Under the pieces are notes generated by a model, which did not search any database, was not told the origin of the DNA, and saw only the letters and a list, made by a program, of their open reading frames with translations. A program made the position numbers and the translations under genes. Shown one piece after another: positions 31,421 to 45,400 of a stretch of 64,000 nucleotides of DNA. Position 1 is the stretch's first letter. Every line of letters begins with the position of its first letter. Source of the stretch: Albula goreensis (taxonomy: Eukaryota; Chordata; Actinopteri; Albuliformes; Albulidae); NCBI GenBank assembly GCA_022829145.1, contig CM040755.1:11789563-11853562 (forward strand), read 5' to 3'.

Positions 31421-34400
31421 GTAAGTAGCATTCATTTGTTTCAATTTACAAAGAAAGTGTTTGATCCGTAATCGGATGGAAGAAACGGGATAGAGGAGGG
31501 AGGGGTGACTAGTCGGCGTTAGAGCAAGCTGGCTAGCTAGACTGAACACTGCCGGGAACCTGCTGTTCGGAAGTAGAACAAGAACAAAACTGGGACGTTT
31601 TTGATTGCAACTTTTTGGTTGACTAAAATGCATTAGCATAGTATCTCAACACACTCTGGCATATGTTTACCGGATCAAAGTTATCGAGGTTGCTAAGTTC
31701 GACGCGGCAGACATTGCAAGCTTGCCAGCTAACAGCATATTAATAAGATGGAGGGGACCGACTGAGCTTTCTTGTAGTTGAAGCTATGACAGAACATCTA
31801 GCTAGCTCGTTCTTATCTGTAAACCATAGCAGTTTACCACATTCGGAAGTCGAGGTTTTTCAAAGCCAGTCACTTTATTATTGTATGGCTTGGTAATTAT
31901 GCTTTCCCCCTGTAGCTAACTGATTAGCTAGTTGGGTATTGCCGAGGATCATGGCTAAATTGTCATGAATGAAAGAAAAGATATCCTTGGTATCTAGTGC
32001 GCTGTTGTTTGCGGTTGACTTTTGGTCTAAATTACTTGCTAAGATAGCTAGTCTGTTGATCCATAGGGTTGTTTCTGAGGTAAGAATACATTGACGTTTG
32101 ACTCAAGGTACAACTGCAATGACATTTATTTTACGACCAGTTCGTTTAAGCTCTCAAAAATGGCAAATGCGCATGCGAAGCCAACTCGTTTAATACATTG
32201 CACGGCAGCCAGTATTGTGGCCAGTCGTTAACAAGATAGCTTTTTTGTTCAACGCAAGTCTTAGAGTAATTGTGAGATGTCCTCAGTGGTTTTATGAAAA
32301 GGACACAGGTTGGATTGCAAACTGGGTAGCATGATGGAACAATGTAGGTTAACCTGTTTATGCCAATCCAGTGATACAACATTCGTGTACAGCCATTCAG
32401 TTGAAGAGTAAGCAACGCAAGGTAACTGCTAGCATTTCAATCGCTGAAGGCCCAAAGCCACACGACACTTTTGGGACAAAATAGTACAGTATTCACGCAG
32501 ATAACTTAGCTAGCCTTTCATGGAGCCCGAAAAAGGATAAAGCAGGATGAGACAAAGCGTCCTCGGGTGTTGTGCAATGTCATGAGGATTCCACGGAACT
32601 TCTAATTGGTGATTTTGGCTGTCTGCCGTTCTGCGTGACACTGCCTAAGTAACATTTCCACATAATATAACAACCATTGTTGCATAACTGTATAAATCAC
32701 GAATCCTTCATGTGTCTTGTAGCCGATGCAATGATGCATTATCTGGCTAGCAAGATAGTTGGTGCCGACAATACCCTTTTTATGTTGCGTTCTGTCAGTT
32801 CCGCCCATTTTGCCAGTTTAAGTCAACCGTTAAAAATAAATTTCAGTCTCTAATTTTAATATTTAGAACCATGAATAATAAATTGCATACACGTCCTTGA
32901 GGGCACAAACACGAGGGAGGGTTGTTTCTGACCTGATCTGTTTTGATTGAGAACACATTTATTTAACCAATTTAATTGTACAGTAGCAATGTAATGAATA
33001 ATACAGCCTGGAAAGTTAAAATGGCACAGGATGCCTCACTTGAAAGTCTGAATTTTAACAGCAGAAATATGTTTGTAGTTATGATATCCATTTGCAGAGT
33101 AGACAACAAAAATGGATGTGCAGTTCACAAAATAATACTGTTTGCACTTTCTTAGATAAGTAATCTTGTATAAATGACTTGTGGGCTTTTAGAACAAGGC
33201 CTTGAAAACCGTTTTGTATTATTGTTAACACCTGGAAGTAGTGTTTAAGTGGTTTTTACAACGTACATGTAAATTACAGATGAGCAAAGTTGGCAGTGAA
33301 GAGCTGAATGCAAGGAACTCATCCCCATATAAAACTGAGAGTCTGGTGTTTTTATTAAAAAGGGCACTGTGGTTAAATTTGGGGCATACTACTTGAACAA
33401 GGTGTATTTGAACGGCTTTGGAATAAAACGAGCGTGGAATCTTGAGGGGGAACAAACAATTGCAGTCAGTGTGTATTAAGATATGACAGCTGATGCTTTG
33501 CAAACAGAGCAGGCGGCTCCTTCTGTACTGAGAAAATTGGTTTGAAAATGTAATTGAAAGTGCTGTTTCCAGACAACACTGGGAGATGGAAGGGCTGTTG
33601 GCAGCCATCTTTTCAAAAGTGATTTGTACTGGCACAAAAAAAGAGAAAAGAAAACGAAAAGACAATCTTTAGGTAACAGCATACCGGTAAATGGCGATGG
33701 TGCCATGCAGTGAAAAGACACTGAAAGATTATAGGTTGTAGTTTCCCAACTTAATGTACTGTACGAGATTTCAAAGCCACTCACTTGTTTGCCTTTTTGT
33801 CCACTATTTGTTGAAGAAAGCAAAAACATACAGACATACCAATGAGGTACATCAGCTTTATTTTTCTGCTTTAAAGAAGCAAATGAAAAATTTAACAGAC
33901 ACTTTTAAATATTTCATATGCTTTATGGAAATTGCAGGGGTCCAGATGTTGGAATAAAACATAAGCCTATTTGGCCCTCCTCAACAAATATCCACTTGGA
34001 ATATTTTTATCATGCATATTTTGCTTCTTTGGTAATTGTGCTTTTGCAGTGCATTGCCTTCCCATAGAGTTGTTGATTTTTTTTTTTTTTAAACTTCAGA
34101 AACAGGAGTCTGTCTTACTCAGCAAAGAAGTTTGCTTTAGTAATAAAAACACTTCCAGTTGGAGTGGTAGTGAATTTGTTTTAATATCCTCTGGGTTCTT
34201 TATTCAATAGCTGGCAGGCCAGATTACAATATTGCATTCTAAATATAATTTATAACAGTGCTTGCAACACACCCATATATGTATATGGAAATGCTTTGAG
34301 AGTTAATTAAAAAATGTTGTACACTTGTTGTCTAGTGACATGCACACAGCTGGCTAAAAAGTTAGCTGATCAAGGCTGAAATTGAAAATGGTATTTTCTG

Positions 34401-35964
34401 TATGATTGATGACCTTTGATGCCAGCAGCAGCTTTCTAGGGTCCTGTTATGTGGCAACATTAAACAAAATGGCAAGAGGTTGGCAAGTTAAGGCTAATCT
34501 GTCTTATGTAGGCAGTCTAATAACTGTCAAGACATACAGATCCTCCAGTTGCTGCATCACAACTCAAAAACACACTTTCCTGTAGACTATTACCAGGTAC
34601 ATTCAAAAGCTGCCTAGCGCTATGTCTTCGGAAAGAGGCACTGGAACTTTCCTCTACAACAAGCATCTGAGGTATTTAATAGGTGCACCTTGTCAGAATT
34701 AACTGCACTTAAAAACATTTAGTCTTATAACCTAGTCCTATATTTAATTTTACATAGCACTTTCCTGTGTTACATTACTAGTTGAGCTTGGATTTTTCAT
34801 TCTGGATCCATCCCACATCTGTGAGTATACTGCTGTCATAATCTGAGCTAAATGTCTGAATCCAGTTCTGCTGTCAGACAGCTCACCAAGAATGCCTAAT
34901 TTTGAATGATTTTGGTTTATCTGACACAGTGTAACTACTCCTTTCATCTGACATGAATGTTGTGGCAGAAGCTCAGCTCTGAGTATAAAACTGAAATGCA
35001 CTGGGACAGGATGTCTTGTACTTTTCTCCCACTATTCTAGACACTAGCTATGACAATCTCAAATTATGTGTTAAATTGGAAAAACATTTTGCATATTCAT
35101 AATTCCACACAGGATAACAGGAAAAGAGTTTGTTTTACCTTAAGTGGATGGGGTATTTATGATGCGAGATCTGGGTGTGCGTTTCAGTCTCTGACACATT
35201 TGGTGTAAGATTGACTATTTCATGTCGTACATTAAATAGTGGAGCAATTTTAAATGATGTAACAGCTATTTTGATCAAAAGAAACTTGCCTGAAGTAATT
35301 GAATGTTCCCATGGCCTCTCCTGCAGGTTCTGAGATGCAACATACTGTGCATGCTGAGCGGCCCCCTCTGCAGCCAGTGTGAATGCATTGCCTGTCTGAG
35401 ACGCTTACAGTAGCCAATCCTGAGAAAAGGCTCATTTGACCCTTCATTAACCATCATTAAAAATGTTTCACAAAAACTACCCCCGATCAGCTGTGAGCTC
35501 AAGAGGAAAGTGCAAATTATTGAATATGAAATCGATCCAAAGCTTGTGGCTGGTGCTGAATAGTGCTTTTAGTTTTTTAATCCTACTGCACTGGCTGAAC
35601 ATCAGAGCTGCATCATCATATCAGGGCATTGGAAACACTGTGGCATTTTTCTCCTTTAATCCTTTACACTGCAGATACATTGCAGAACATTTTTGAGAGT
35701 GTTCTTTATGAGGTACTGTGAGTACTTTTGAAAGTATTTATATGTATTTAAGTTATGACAAAATCTTGGTTACAAAAATATGAGCAAATTATCCTGCAGT
35801 AAGTGAAACACATCATTTGACCCCTCAGCTTATTTTGAAAACAAGAAATTTACAGACTGAAGTAGAGATCAGTGCATATACGTTTTTACAATAGAAAATG
35901 TTGTTCCAACAAAACAGTGTTCCCCTAAGCACTGATATCCATTTCAGTGTGACCAAAGAGAGTC

Positions 35965-35992
35965 TTTTTTTTTTTTTTTTTTTTTTTTTTTT
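35965..35992. repeat. Poly(T) tract
   Basis: A homopolymer of 28 T residues, the longest uninterrupted one in the window. Confidence 0.95.
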
Positions 35993-36520
35993 GAGTTGTG
36001 CTGAGATCTGTGATCTGTCTGTAGTAATTCTAACAATTGTTAAGAGGGCTTTCATTTGTGATTTAAAAATTGAATGCACTGGAGGGTGGGCAGACCTTGT
36101 AGTGTGAGCCATGTTATCGATCCCAGCAGGTTATGGTTCTGACACTTATTGAACTGTGGTCTTTGTTCAAATATTGTGTGCTGTAAATTACTTAGAATTG
36201 GGTATACCTCACTAACAGAAAATAAAGCCAATACGCAACAACAAAACATTGTCATTGACATGATGTTCACTGCACTTTGATGATTATTACAGAACAACAA
36301 TGCTCCACATTTATTGGTAAGTGTTTAAGCAGATCCTCTTGTCCTCAAGCAACTCGGTGTCCTTAGCTTACCCTCCCGAGATAGGCGCTGAATGATGTGA
36401 CCTTTGTTCATTGAGCTTTCCCTTATCTGGTAGCAGCTGTAAGACAACACTGAAATGGAATTGCTTACAGAATGAGTTTTATAGATCAGACCATGAATGG
36501 AATCTTATTTGTGAATGGTT

Positions 36521-36555
36521 TGTGTGTGCGCGTGTGCGTGCGAGCGAGCGTGCGA
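36521..36555. repeat. Alternating purine-pyrimidine GT/GC tract
   Basis: TGTGTGTGCGCGTGTGCGTGCG passes into GAGCGAGCGTGCGAG. The first part alternates pyrimidine and purine without break, the pattern that favours Z-DNA. Confidence 0.85.
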
Positions 36556-39500
36556 GAGCATAAAATCACAATCTGATACCAAGCTTGTGAAGCAGTGTGA
36601 AGTTGTGAGTGTGTAAGATTGTGCTTGCCTGTGCTTCATACAATCCACATAAAAAGTTGTCTGTGTTTGTAGCAGAGTTAATCCCTGAGCAAAACTCTGA
36701 AAGCAGTACCTGTCAGAAGGAGAGGTGAGGCATGGCCCTGTGTCTCTGGGCATGTGGGGTTTTTTGTGTCCTTGTGGCAGCAGTGTTGCTTCTGCTCTGC
36801 ACCTGTTCTACCTTGTGCAGATGGACCCCCTTCTACCAGCCAGCCTCCTCTGGTGAAGATCAAACGTGCTCACTCAGCTCCTGTGACGATGCCCGCTCAC
36901 TGCTGTTGCCCAGGGCACTGTGTGGAGCAGAGCCCAATCGGAATGATGACCTGTATCATAGTAGCTAAGAAACAGGGTCTCCGCTTTTTCATCAGCCCGT
37001 CAAAAATTACCTGTAGATTCAAATCAAATCTGTATTTTTTTGATTTAGTAAAGGGAAGATCTTCCAGCATTCAGCTGTTGGCTGGTGTTTATTTCGGTCC
37101 TTGCTCTGGGCAGGCAAGGAGGCTTGAGAATACTCAAATGGCAATGGGCTTGTCTGGGAATGGAGTTCTCCCTTGCCCTCAAGAGCCTGGCCTTTGACCT
37201 GGTGGTAAATTGCTATATCTGCTGTGAAGGAGACTATCCATTTACATACAGTGGTTTACCCTTTTTTTTTGTTTGTTTTTCCATGTCTGCCAATTTAAAC
37301 CTCAAGTGGATAAGCCATGATTAACCCACAAGACATTGCATCATTCCCTGTCAAAGTATCGCCAGGGTGCCAGTGGAATCTTTAATACCTTATATTTGCC
37401 TTGGTCACATGGGCATCACTGTCAGTCTCCTGACAGTCCAAAATATCATGGCTTAAAGGGTTCATGGTTCACTTTAAGGCCAAATTAAGAGCAAGGGTCC
37501 AGAGATAACTTCCTGTTTCACAGGAAATGGGTATGAATTTAATTTTTTATTTATTTTTTTTTACATTCAGGGGTTTCCAAAACGTAGTGGTGAAGCTAGT
37601 TATTTTATTACTGTTTTGTCCATCTCATGGTTTAGAGGTTTGTGGTTATGTGGGTTTGGTTAAACATTAAGGCCACTCTGTTTTGCTCAGATACCCTGTA
37701 CTGTGTTTCAGTGATGTTTCTCTGCCAGTTGATAATCAGCACTGTATTGCACGATTTCTACATTTTGCCATTACTTGTTTACTAAAGTCAGTATTTAGTG
37801 GGCCATGATTGTGGTTTGGTTTGTGACAAGTCTGCATGGCCCTGCCATAGTAAGAGATAAATCTGCAGGTGTCAAGACTGAAATCACACCAAGCTGGGCA
37901 ATCATGCATAAGAGAAAATGTTGCATGGCAACAGCGAAGGCAATGCGGAAGACGCCATTGTTCTACAATGGAATGCAATCTTTTTCTTTTTTTTAAAACC
38001 TTTGAAAATCATCCATTGGTGTGGAAGGCATGCTGATGTAGGCCTTGGATCTTGAGGTATCTTAGAGGATGGGGTAACAGACCATGACGCCATGTTTATC
38101 TAATATTAACCTCTGCTGATAGAAACCTTTAATACTGTGTGGTTCTCCTTTGTGTTAGTCTCCAGCTCTTCTGAACATTGCAGATGGAGCTTAGAGAGAA
38201 ATCTAGATATCTATATTTAGAGACATGATCACCAGTTGCAGTTTTGAAGCTTTGAGTTCTATTTAGGTTACCTGTTTGTTTTTTCCCAGAGGGTGGAATT
38301 GACAAGGATGAACTTTAACTGAATGCTCCTACCATTCTGAAATTGTTGACTGGAGCATTGTTTAAAGAAAGCAAATTTGCATGCTCCTTTAGCATGCACT
38401 AACTCCTGATTCAGTAGCTTTTGTCTTTTATGTGATCTTATGTATTTTTTTTTATGCCTGATTCTCATTTCATGAAGCACATGTCATTGTTTTTGTCTTT
38501 TTCTGACACCTTATTTACAGTGGTCAGAGACATGATCTGCTCTGTCTTTATGCTTCCCTTTAGTGTGGAAGACAGGCTCATTCTGGTATACTGAGGCACA
38601 AGGTACATTGTTTCTTTGTGTTTCAATTCTCCCCCCTCCCCCTCAGTTGACTAGTTGTAGATGTTGTGACCAAAGCAATTGCCCACACAACATAGCACAG
38701 CACTCTGATAAAAAACAAAAGCTTAATTGTTTCCAAAACATCTGCTGCGGCCCATCTGATCACAGGCTCTTCAGAGGTCAGAAAGCCTTGCCGTCCAGCA
38801 CAGGCCACTGTTGAGGTAACTGATCAGCTCCACAACACAAACAACTGTCACTATACAAAGCCACTGTCAAGTCAACCCCCATGCCCAGTGTGTCCGTCAC
38901 TGGTCACCATCACTCAGCGCGGTGGGCCTCAACCTTCTTGTTTGGAGTTTTTGGTCATGGATCTTCTGTGATGCTCCAGGCAGATTTCATATCAGGCATA
39001 ATGTATTTTTGAATTGAAATATCATTGCTGGCTGATCCTCAAGCTTGCTGTGCTGTCAGATGCACTTCATTAACCCAGTCTCACTGTGAGCCCAGAAGGA
39101 TGAGTCACTGGTCCCAGTTCAGATCCCCTCTGACAGGCGCTCCCCTCTTTACACCTCACATATCACTGTGGGGAAAAAAATTGACGACTTTGAAAACTTC
39201 TCTTAGTATCTGCCTTGGTGCCCTGTCAAGTGAAGATGCATTTTATAGCTTGCTGGCAGTTCTCTGTTGGGGATGTGGGTGCTCAGATTGACTGGAACAG
39301 TATATAGACATAAATCCCCCATACATTTTTCTTTATTTTCCCCCCTCTCTGCTGCTTGACGTTAAGGCTGTTATTAAATGTAGCAGGATCACAGAAAATC
39401 TATGCCTGATAATGGAGGTTTCTCAAAGGGCCCAGTTTAGACTTTATTTTAGAAAGTTGCTGAAATCCTGTTCTGCTAGTTGTTTCCCTCTATGTTGCTC

Positions 39501-41251
39501 CCGGGTCTACAGCGGAAGCAAGGTGTCATGCAAGTTGAACAGCACTAGTCATTTACATTACCCATCTGCATGTCTTTTCCTAAAATATTCATTTAAATAA
39601 AGTCCATCAGCTTGTTAACTGGAAGGAAAACAGTGTCGTTGTCCTGAGGTAGGGTTGGGTAAAATCATGGGTGTTGACAGTGAGGTCAGTAGATCCTGGC
39701 GGGAAGTGTCCCTAGTTGTTGTTTTTTCTGTTCTGTGTGCGTTTGAGCCGTCAGGAAGGAGGCTTCCTGATCCCGGTTCCATGTCATCTGTTTCCTCCCA
39801 TCCCCCTATTCATATGACATAACATCTGTACTGTCCTGGCTCCATCCTCTGTCCATTCAATTTCTGTTTTGCATTAGAAGTGACCTGCACACAGAGCATG
39901 TAAGGGAGAGCTACATTTTGTATTACTCAATGTTTGGGAACTTGTATGATGTGCTGTTGCTGCTGGATTACAGGGCAGGGAGCTGACTTCAGGCCGGCAC
40001 CTTATTCTCCACGGCTGTTTCTTTGCTGTTTCCTACACTGGCCTAAAGCCGCAGGATTCTGATCAGACTGCCATTATTGTAGTCAGAGGATGCTACTGAC
40101 CACAGATCCAGTGTAGGCGTTTCATAAAATAATTGGGCAGCATTGTTCCTGGACAGGGAACAGCCGTGCTGGAAGAAATTAAATTTTTTTTTGAAGATTG
40201 TTATAGAAATGGAAGGAAGGAGACATAGGCTTTTTACTCCTCTAGGTGTGTGAGAATTAATGGATTTTAGAATGTCTGTTCAGTCAAGATGGCAAGTCTT
40301 GGTCTCACCTTTCATTCCGGTGCACACTAAAGCTAGCTGGGGATAGCATGTTGCTGGATGAGTCATTCACCTGTGTCAGAGGTGGCTCCCTAAGGCTGAG
40401 GAGATGAAGAGGGGTAAATTATAGTGATGAGGAGTAAGAGCAGGTGACTGGTTAAACTAAACTTCTCCTGTCACTGCCTCCAGGTGGAGGACCCACCTAA
40501 AGTAAGCTCCTTTTTTAGCTTCCTACAAGATTAAAGCATTCAGTTTAATTGTAGGTCATATGGCTTAGTGTTACGTTTTTGACTACAAACATTGCATCAT
40601 GTGCCACATTGCATAATCTGATTTATTTCTTTGCATTTATTCTTTCTTCTCACAAAGCGGCAGCTAGGGCATCACTAAATAATAGAGCCCTTATACAACA
40701 CACCTAAATTCAGTTCAATGGCCGTTAAATCTTCCAGTGATTTGTAATATAGTACTATTGTAAGCCTTTATTGACTGTATTGGAGGTTTGCTGTAAGAGC
40801 TTTGTCCTGGTATGGCACTGAATGATGCCAATTTGAGCACTTTTTTTGTTTGCTTGTAATGCAGCACACCACACAGCATAAAAAAACTGCCAGTGTTTCC
40901 TGGCAGATTGATCTGTCATTTATTTATTATGTTGTCCTCAGTTATAAAGCTCACCCCTTGGGTTTTATTGTTGGGACATCAATGGTATACCAGTCTAGAC
41001 AACAGGATTCTTTGTCGGATGGGGAAAAAAGCACACACATCTAGGCATATTTTGATCCTGACTCATTTCTTGGGCTTTGTTGCTTTTTGCATAAACATGC
41101 GGTGGCTGAATGAGCCAGGCCCGTGACTCCCACACGCCAGGGCCACGGAACCAATACAATACCACACTGTGTCTCACTGTCAGGCTCCGCAAATGGGCCC
41201 TCTGTTTTCTGCCCAGCATCTTGTGATTTGTGAGTCTCCCTTGTTTCACTG

Positions 41252-41252
<1 letters not shown>

Positions 41253-41283
<31 letters not shown>
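41253..41283. repeat. (TG)n microsatellite
   Basis: About 15 uninterrupted TG units. Confidence 0.97.
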
Positions 41284-41284
<1 letters not shown>

Positions 41285-41880
41285 ATTGTCATTGTTATCA
41301 GTGTACTTGTTTGTTGTGTTTCTTGTTTTAGTTTGTTTTATGCGTTTGTGATTGACAGAAATCCCTGGAAAACTGTCCATTGAGGCCTTGTAACGGAGCA
41401 TGTTGACTTTGGCCTGTTCATGTGTAATCTCACTCATTGTAGTAGTGTGTGTTCAGCATTCCATAAATACTTCATTAGTGGTGCTTCATTTTCGTATTCC
41501 TTTTGCACAAGAGGAGCTAGGGTGCTTCTAAAGGGGATGATGATGGCTGAGCTTTTCAGTGGCGTGAACGGAGGAATGCAGAATCTAAAAAAGATTTTTT
41601 AAACACATTCAGGAAAAAGCTGGAATATTATACCTTTTTAAGGTCCAGTGAAAGACAAAATAATGATCAGCAAATTAAAACTTTGGCAAGGAATTACACA
41701 CCACCTCTTTGGGTTCTAACTTCAGCTGATCCTGGGAGTTATGAACAGTGGGAAGAGTCATTGGAAAAAAAGTCATGATGAGGGTGTACCCAATGGGGCA
41801 TTACAGATGAGGTCAAACAGAAGAGTGACCGTGTATGCTTACAAATACGCATCTGTTGGAAATTATTAATGCATGCACAC

Positions 41881-42095
41881 TAGGGATGCGAGAAAAAATC
41901 GATTCAGTTATAAATCACGATTCTTGTGACAAACGATTCTAGATCGTGGCACTGATGAAAAATAGATCCATTAATTTTAAAAAAATATATCACATCTATT
42001 TGCACTGTAATATGGAATCGCAATACTTATAGAATCAGAAGCCAAATATCATTGTCATATTGAATCAGGAGGTCTCTGGCAATTCCCACCCCTAT
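41881..42095. mobile_element. Probable hAT-type non-autonomous DNA element
   Basis: The left end TAGGGATGCGAGA and the reverse complement of the right end, TAGGGGTGGGAAT, agree at 9 of 13 positions, like short hAT terminal repeats. The interior is rich in GAATCG/CGATTC motifs (for example ATGGAATCGCAATACTTATA) and ends with GGAGGTCTCTGGCAATTCC, a pattern I recall from dispersed fish repeats. No transposase ORF is present and I could not see clear 8-bp target duplications. Confidence 0.55.
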
Positions 42096-42345
42096 TTAAC
42101 GGTGTCCTTGGTTTTTTAGGTGGGAAAGAAGAATGTCACAGGAGTAGGCTACATTTAATTACTTCTGTTCAGTTCAGGTGTGCAGCTGTTGTTTTTGTGT
42201 GAAATTAATATTTCAAGGTATAAAGCTATAGAGGTATGACTCAATGTTTTTTTTTTTCTTTTTCTTTTTTAACATGGTTCAAGGTTTTAAAATTTTAACC
42301 TAAAAAACTGGGGAAAACATTTTAATGTCAAATCAGGATAGTAAT

Positions 42346-42442
42346 AGAATTGTGATACTTACAGAATTGCAATACTAATCAAATCAGCACCTTGGTATTG
42401 TGATAATATCGTATCAGGAGGTCCCTGGCAATTCTCATCACC
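42346..42442. mobile_element. Second, partial copy of the same DNA element
   Basis: This repeats the right-hand portion of the element at 41881-42095: GAATTGCAATACTAATC, then GTATTGTGATAATATCGTATC and AGGAGGTCCCTGGCAATTC. It lacks a left end and begins about 250 bases after the first copy stops. Confidence 0.6.
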
Positions 42443-45400
42443 AATGTACACTGAGTTAAAAGCTAAATGCTCAACTATATCATAACAGAGCAAAAGACAA
42501 ATGATTACATCTGCACTAGTAAAGCATGAAATCTGTTTTGTCTCATCTTCAGGCAGTCACTAAATATACACATTTCATTCAGTTGTTGTATATGTGCGAG
42601 AATGGATGTTTAAATGGAAATGCTCCATTTCTCTTTCAGTGCCATTTTATCTTTTTGTTAGTCTAGCTTTTATGCTGTCGCAATGGGTTAGAAATTCAGA
42701 CGGTGAAAGTAGCCATGTTTGTGGAGATCTGAGAGTCTGCAGTTACTTTACCTTTAATTTCCATGGTAACCATTGTCAGATTGACCTGGTTTGTGATGTA
42801 AGAAATGGATGAGGTAGTCAAGTTGACTGCAGAAATAGCCACATCCTCCAGTGCCCTAGCTGTCAGAGGTCTGTGTAACTGAAAATCTTTACACTGTTCA
42901 ATGACTAAGAAGGGGGTGCTGTTTAAAGGAGACCTAATCTTTTTGGTGTAAACACATTTAAACATACACATCATAGCTGTTACGTGGCTTGGATTTGAAT
43001 CCTGTATTTTTCTTTACAAGATGTAACATCTTATTTGGGGGATGTTTTTTTTTTGCCCTTTCAATATGCTGTGAATACTTTTGGTTTTTCACAAGGAATT
43101 TTTAAGCACATTTAGCCTATGGAATTCAACAAGACTAGTTGAAATAACACACACTGATTAATAAAAGATGTAACGGTTGACATTTAACATAACTGGGTGT
43201 GAGATCTACTGCATTAAGATGTGTATATTGTTCTCTGCATCAGTTGCACCTGTAACTGTATTGCACTTGGAACCTGTAGAAATTAAGGTCTGTTCATTGA
43301 ATATGTCATAGGAGTTGTCATTCGAAAAAATGAAAAGCTGTTCTGTTTGATTGGAGCTTAACCTTTGGTTTGTGGAATGAAACACATGTATAAGTTTGAT
43401 ATAAATGAGATGTAATTTCTTGCTTTCAACCAAACTTTTGATCTGTATTCATGAAGAATACAGAATGTTCATCTAGGATCACTTCTGCCTTTTAGCTCTT
43501 TTAACGGTATGGATTTTGATGTGAGAATCCTGATCTTAGATCAGTGCATTCACTCTGAGGCACTTTATGAATGCAGGTCCCGATTTTATTCAGTTTTGCT
43601 TCAGTAAGGTTCAGATTTTGTCCTGCATTGAAACTAAGCAATTGTTCACACTTGCCACAAGGTGAATTCCATTCCATAGGTCTGTCCACAGTTTCATTGA
43701 AAATAATGAAGCAGAGCTCCATTTTTCACCATAAGCACAATGCTAAAAAAAACACTGCAACAACATGCCCTGGAGGCACAACTCCCATTCCTGCCAGTCC
43801 TCGCATATAAGAGGAGTGTGCAGATGACTGGTGTCAATTGTTAGTGAATGAATTCAACGTGAGTTTTCCTGTTGACGGCTGTGGGGACATTGGCGGGACT
43901 TGGTGTGGTGGTTTCACCAGTTGCCTTGGGAAACGCCAGCCAGTCACCGTTCCATCTTCATTAACTTCAGAGGAATCACGGCCGGCTGGCTGCTCCCCGG
44001 CTTCACAGACTTTCTCAGGTGTCACCAGAGTCTAATGGAATTGATGGCCTACATCTAAATCTCAGCCTGTCATCATGAGAAGGATCTGCACCTCTCAGAA
44101 TTGTATCAGTGCCAAAGCCTTCCTCCTATCTCTGGATATAAGCTCAAATGTAACGAGCAGTAACAGATGAAGGTGATGGCAAATAGCAGTTTTTTTATAA
44201 ACAGAGACCTGAAATGAGATATTTTTGGTCTAGCAGCTTATACCTTCCCTACTTTGTAATGAATGGCTTTTATCTCTATAAAAAGGAACTAGCAATTTTT
44301 TTCAGTTTTTTAAAAGGGGCAACCCAATGAAAGTAATTATTTTTAAACTGAAACTTTTATTAAATGAACAGATAAAAAAACTACTTTGATGCTATGCCTG
44401 TTTACTCAGTTTAGATTTTAAAAAGACTAAAAAATTTGATTTATTTCTTAACTTGGTATGGTGCTTCTTAACAGACAGCTTAATATGGAGGTCCTGCTGA
44501 CCACAGTTGTGCAAGTAAATGATTGATGTTGCGTGCAACCAGTTATAACAAAGACTGTACCACTGCAAGCCTACTCAGACCTGCTCCATGTACCTGTCAC
44601 AGTGTGAGCACTGACTGTGTCTTAGCAATGAATGGTCATCAGCAATATTAACTCTGGCTTAAAAATGACTTGTGTTGTCACAGAGGAAGTATTTCTCCAT
44701 GCCCACCCTAAAAGCACTGAGCTTTGAAACAATTGGGGGAAATGTATTATTGAGTGTACTAATGGGCTCTTCACATCTGCAGCATTCTGGATCTGCAGCA
44801 TTTCTGTCTCATCACACTTTTAGCAGTCTTGATCAGAAGAGAAGTGGGTGCACAACCACAATATTGTAGAGCCAGTCTGCACCGATCATAGACGGCTAGA
44901 ATTCTATAGCAGATACAGGGGTTGTATTACAAAGTAGGCTGTGATCAAAGTTTGATATTTGGCTGTATACATTGTGAAGATAGCCTGCTAGCTGCACTAC
45001 ATGGAAATGTGTGTGCTGATTTGATACCAGTTGATTCCTACAGCTATCTAGCCCTGGCTCATCTTTGGCAAAGGCCAACGTGGTATCACGATTTGGCTCA
45101 ACCATATCCAAATTCCTTATACTGTATTTTGCTTTTGCCTAAATTTGTTTTTACTGTTAACCGTTATTTTTATTGGTTTTCTGTGTGAGAGCCAGCTGTT
45201 TTTTCAGCTGTGCATAAGCAACTTCCGGATGCTTTAGCTGACAGTGAGTATTTTGCTTACTTTGCTTACACCCACCTGTATCCTTGATGAACTGTCAATC
45301 AAAGGTTAATGTCTGGTTTCTGGGAAAATGTATGCTTTCCATCAATTACCTGGAAAAAGTTTCAAAGAATGTTATTTTATTGTGTTTAGAAAATGTTTGA

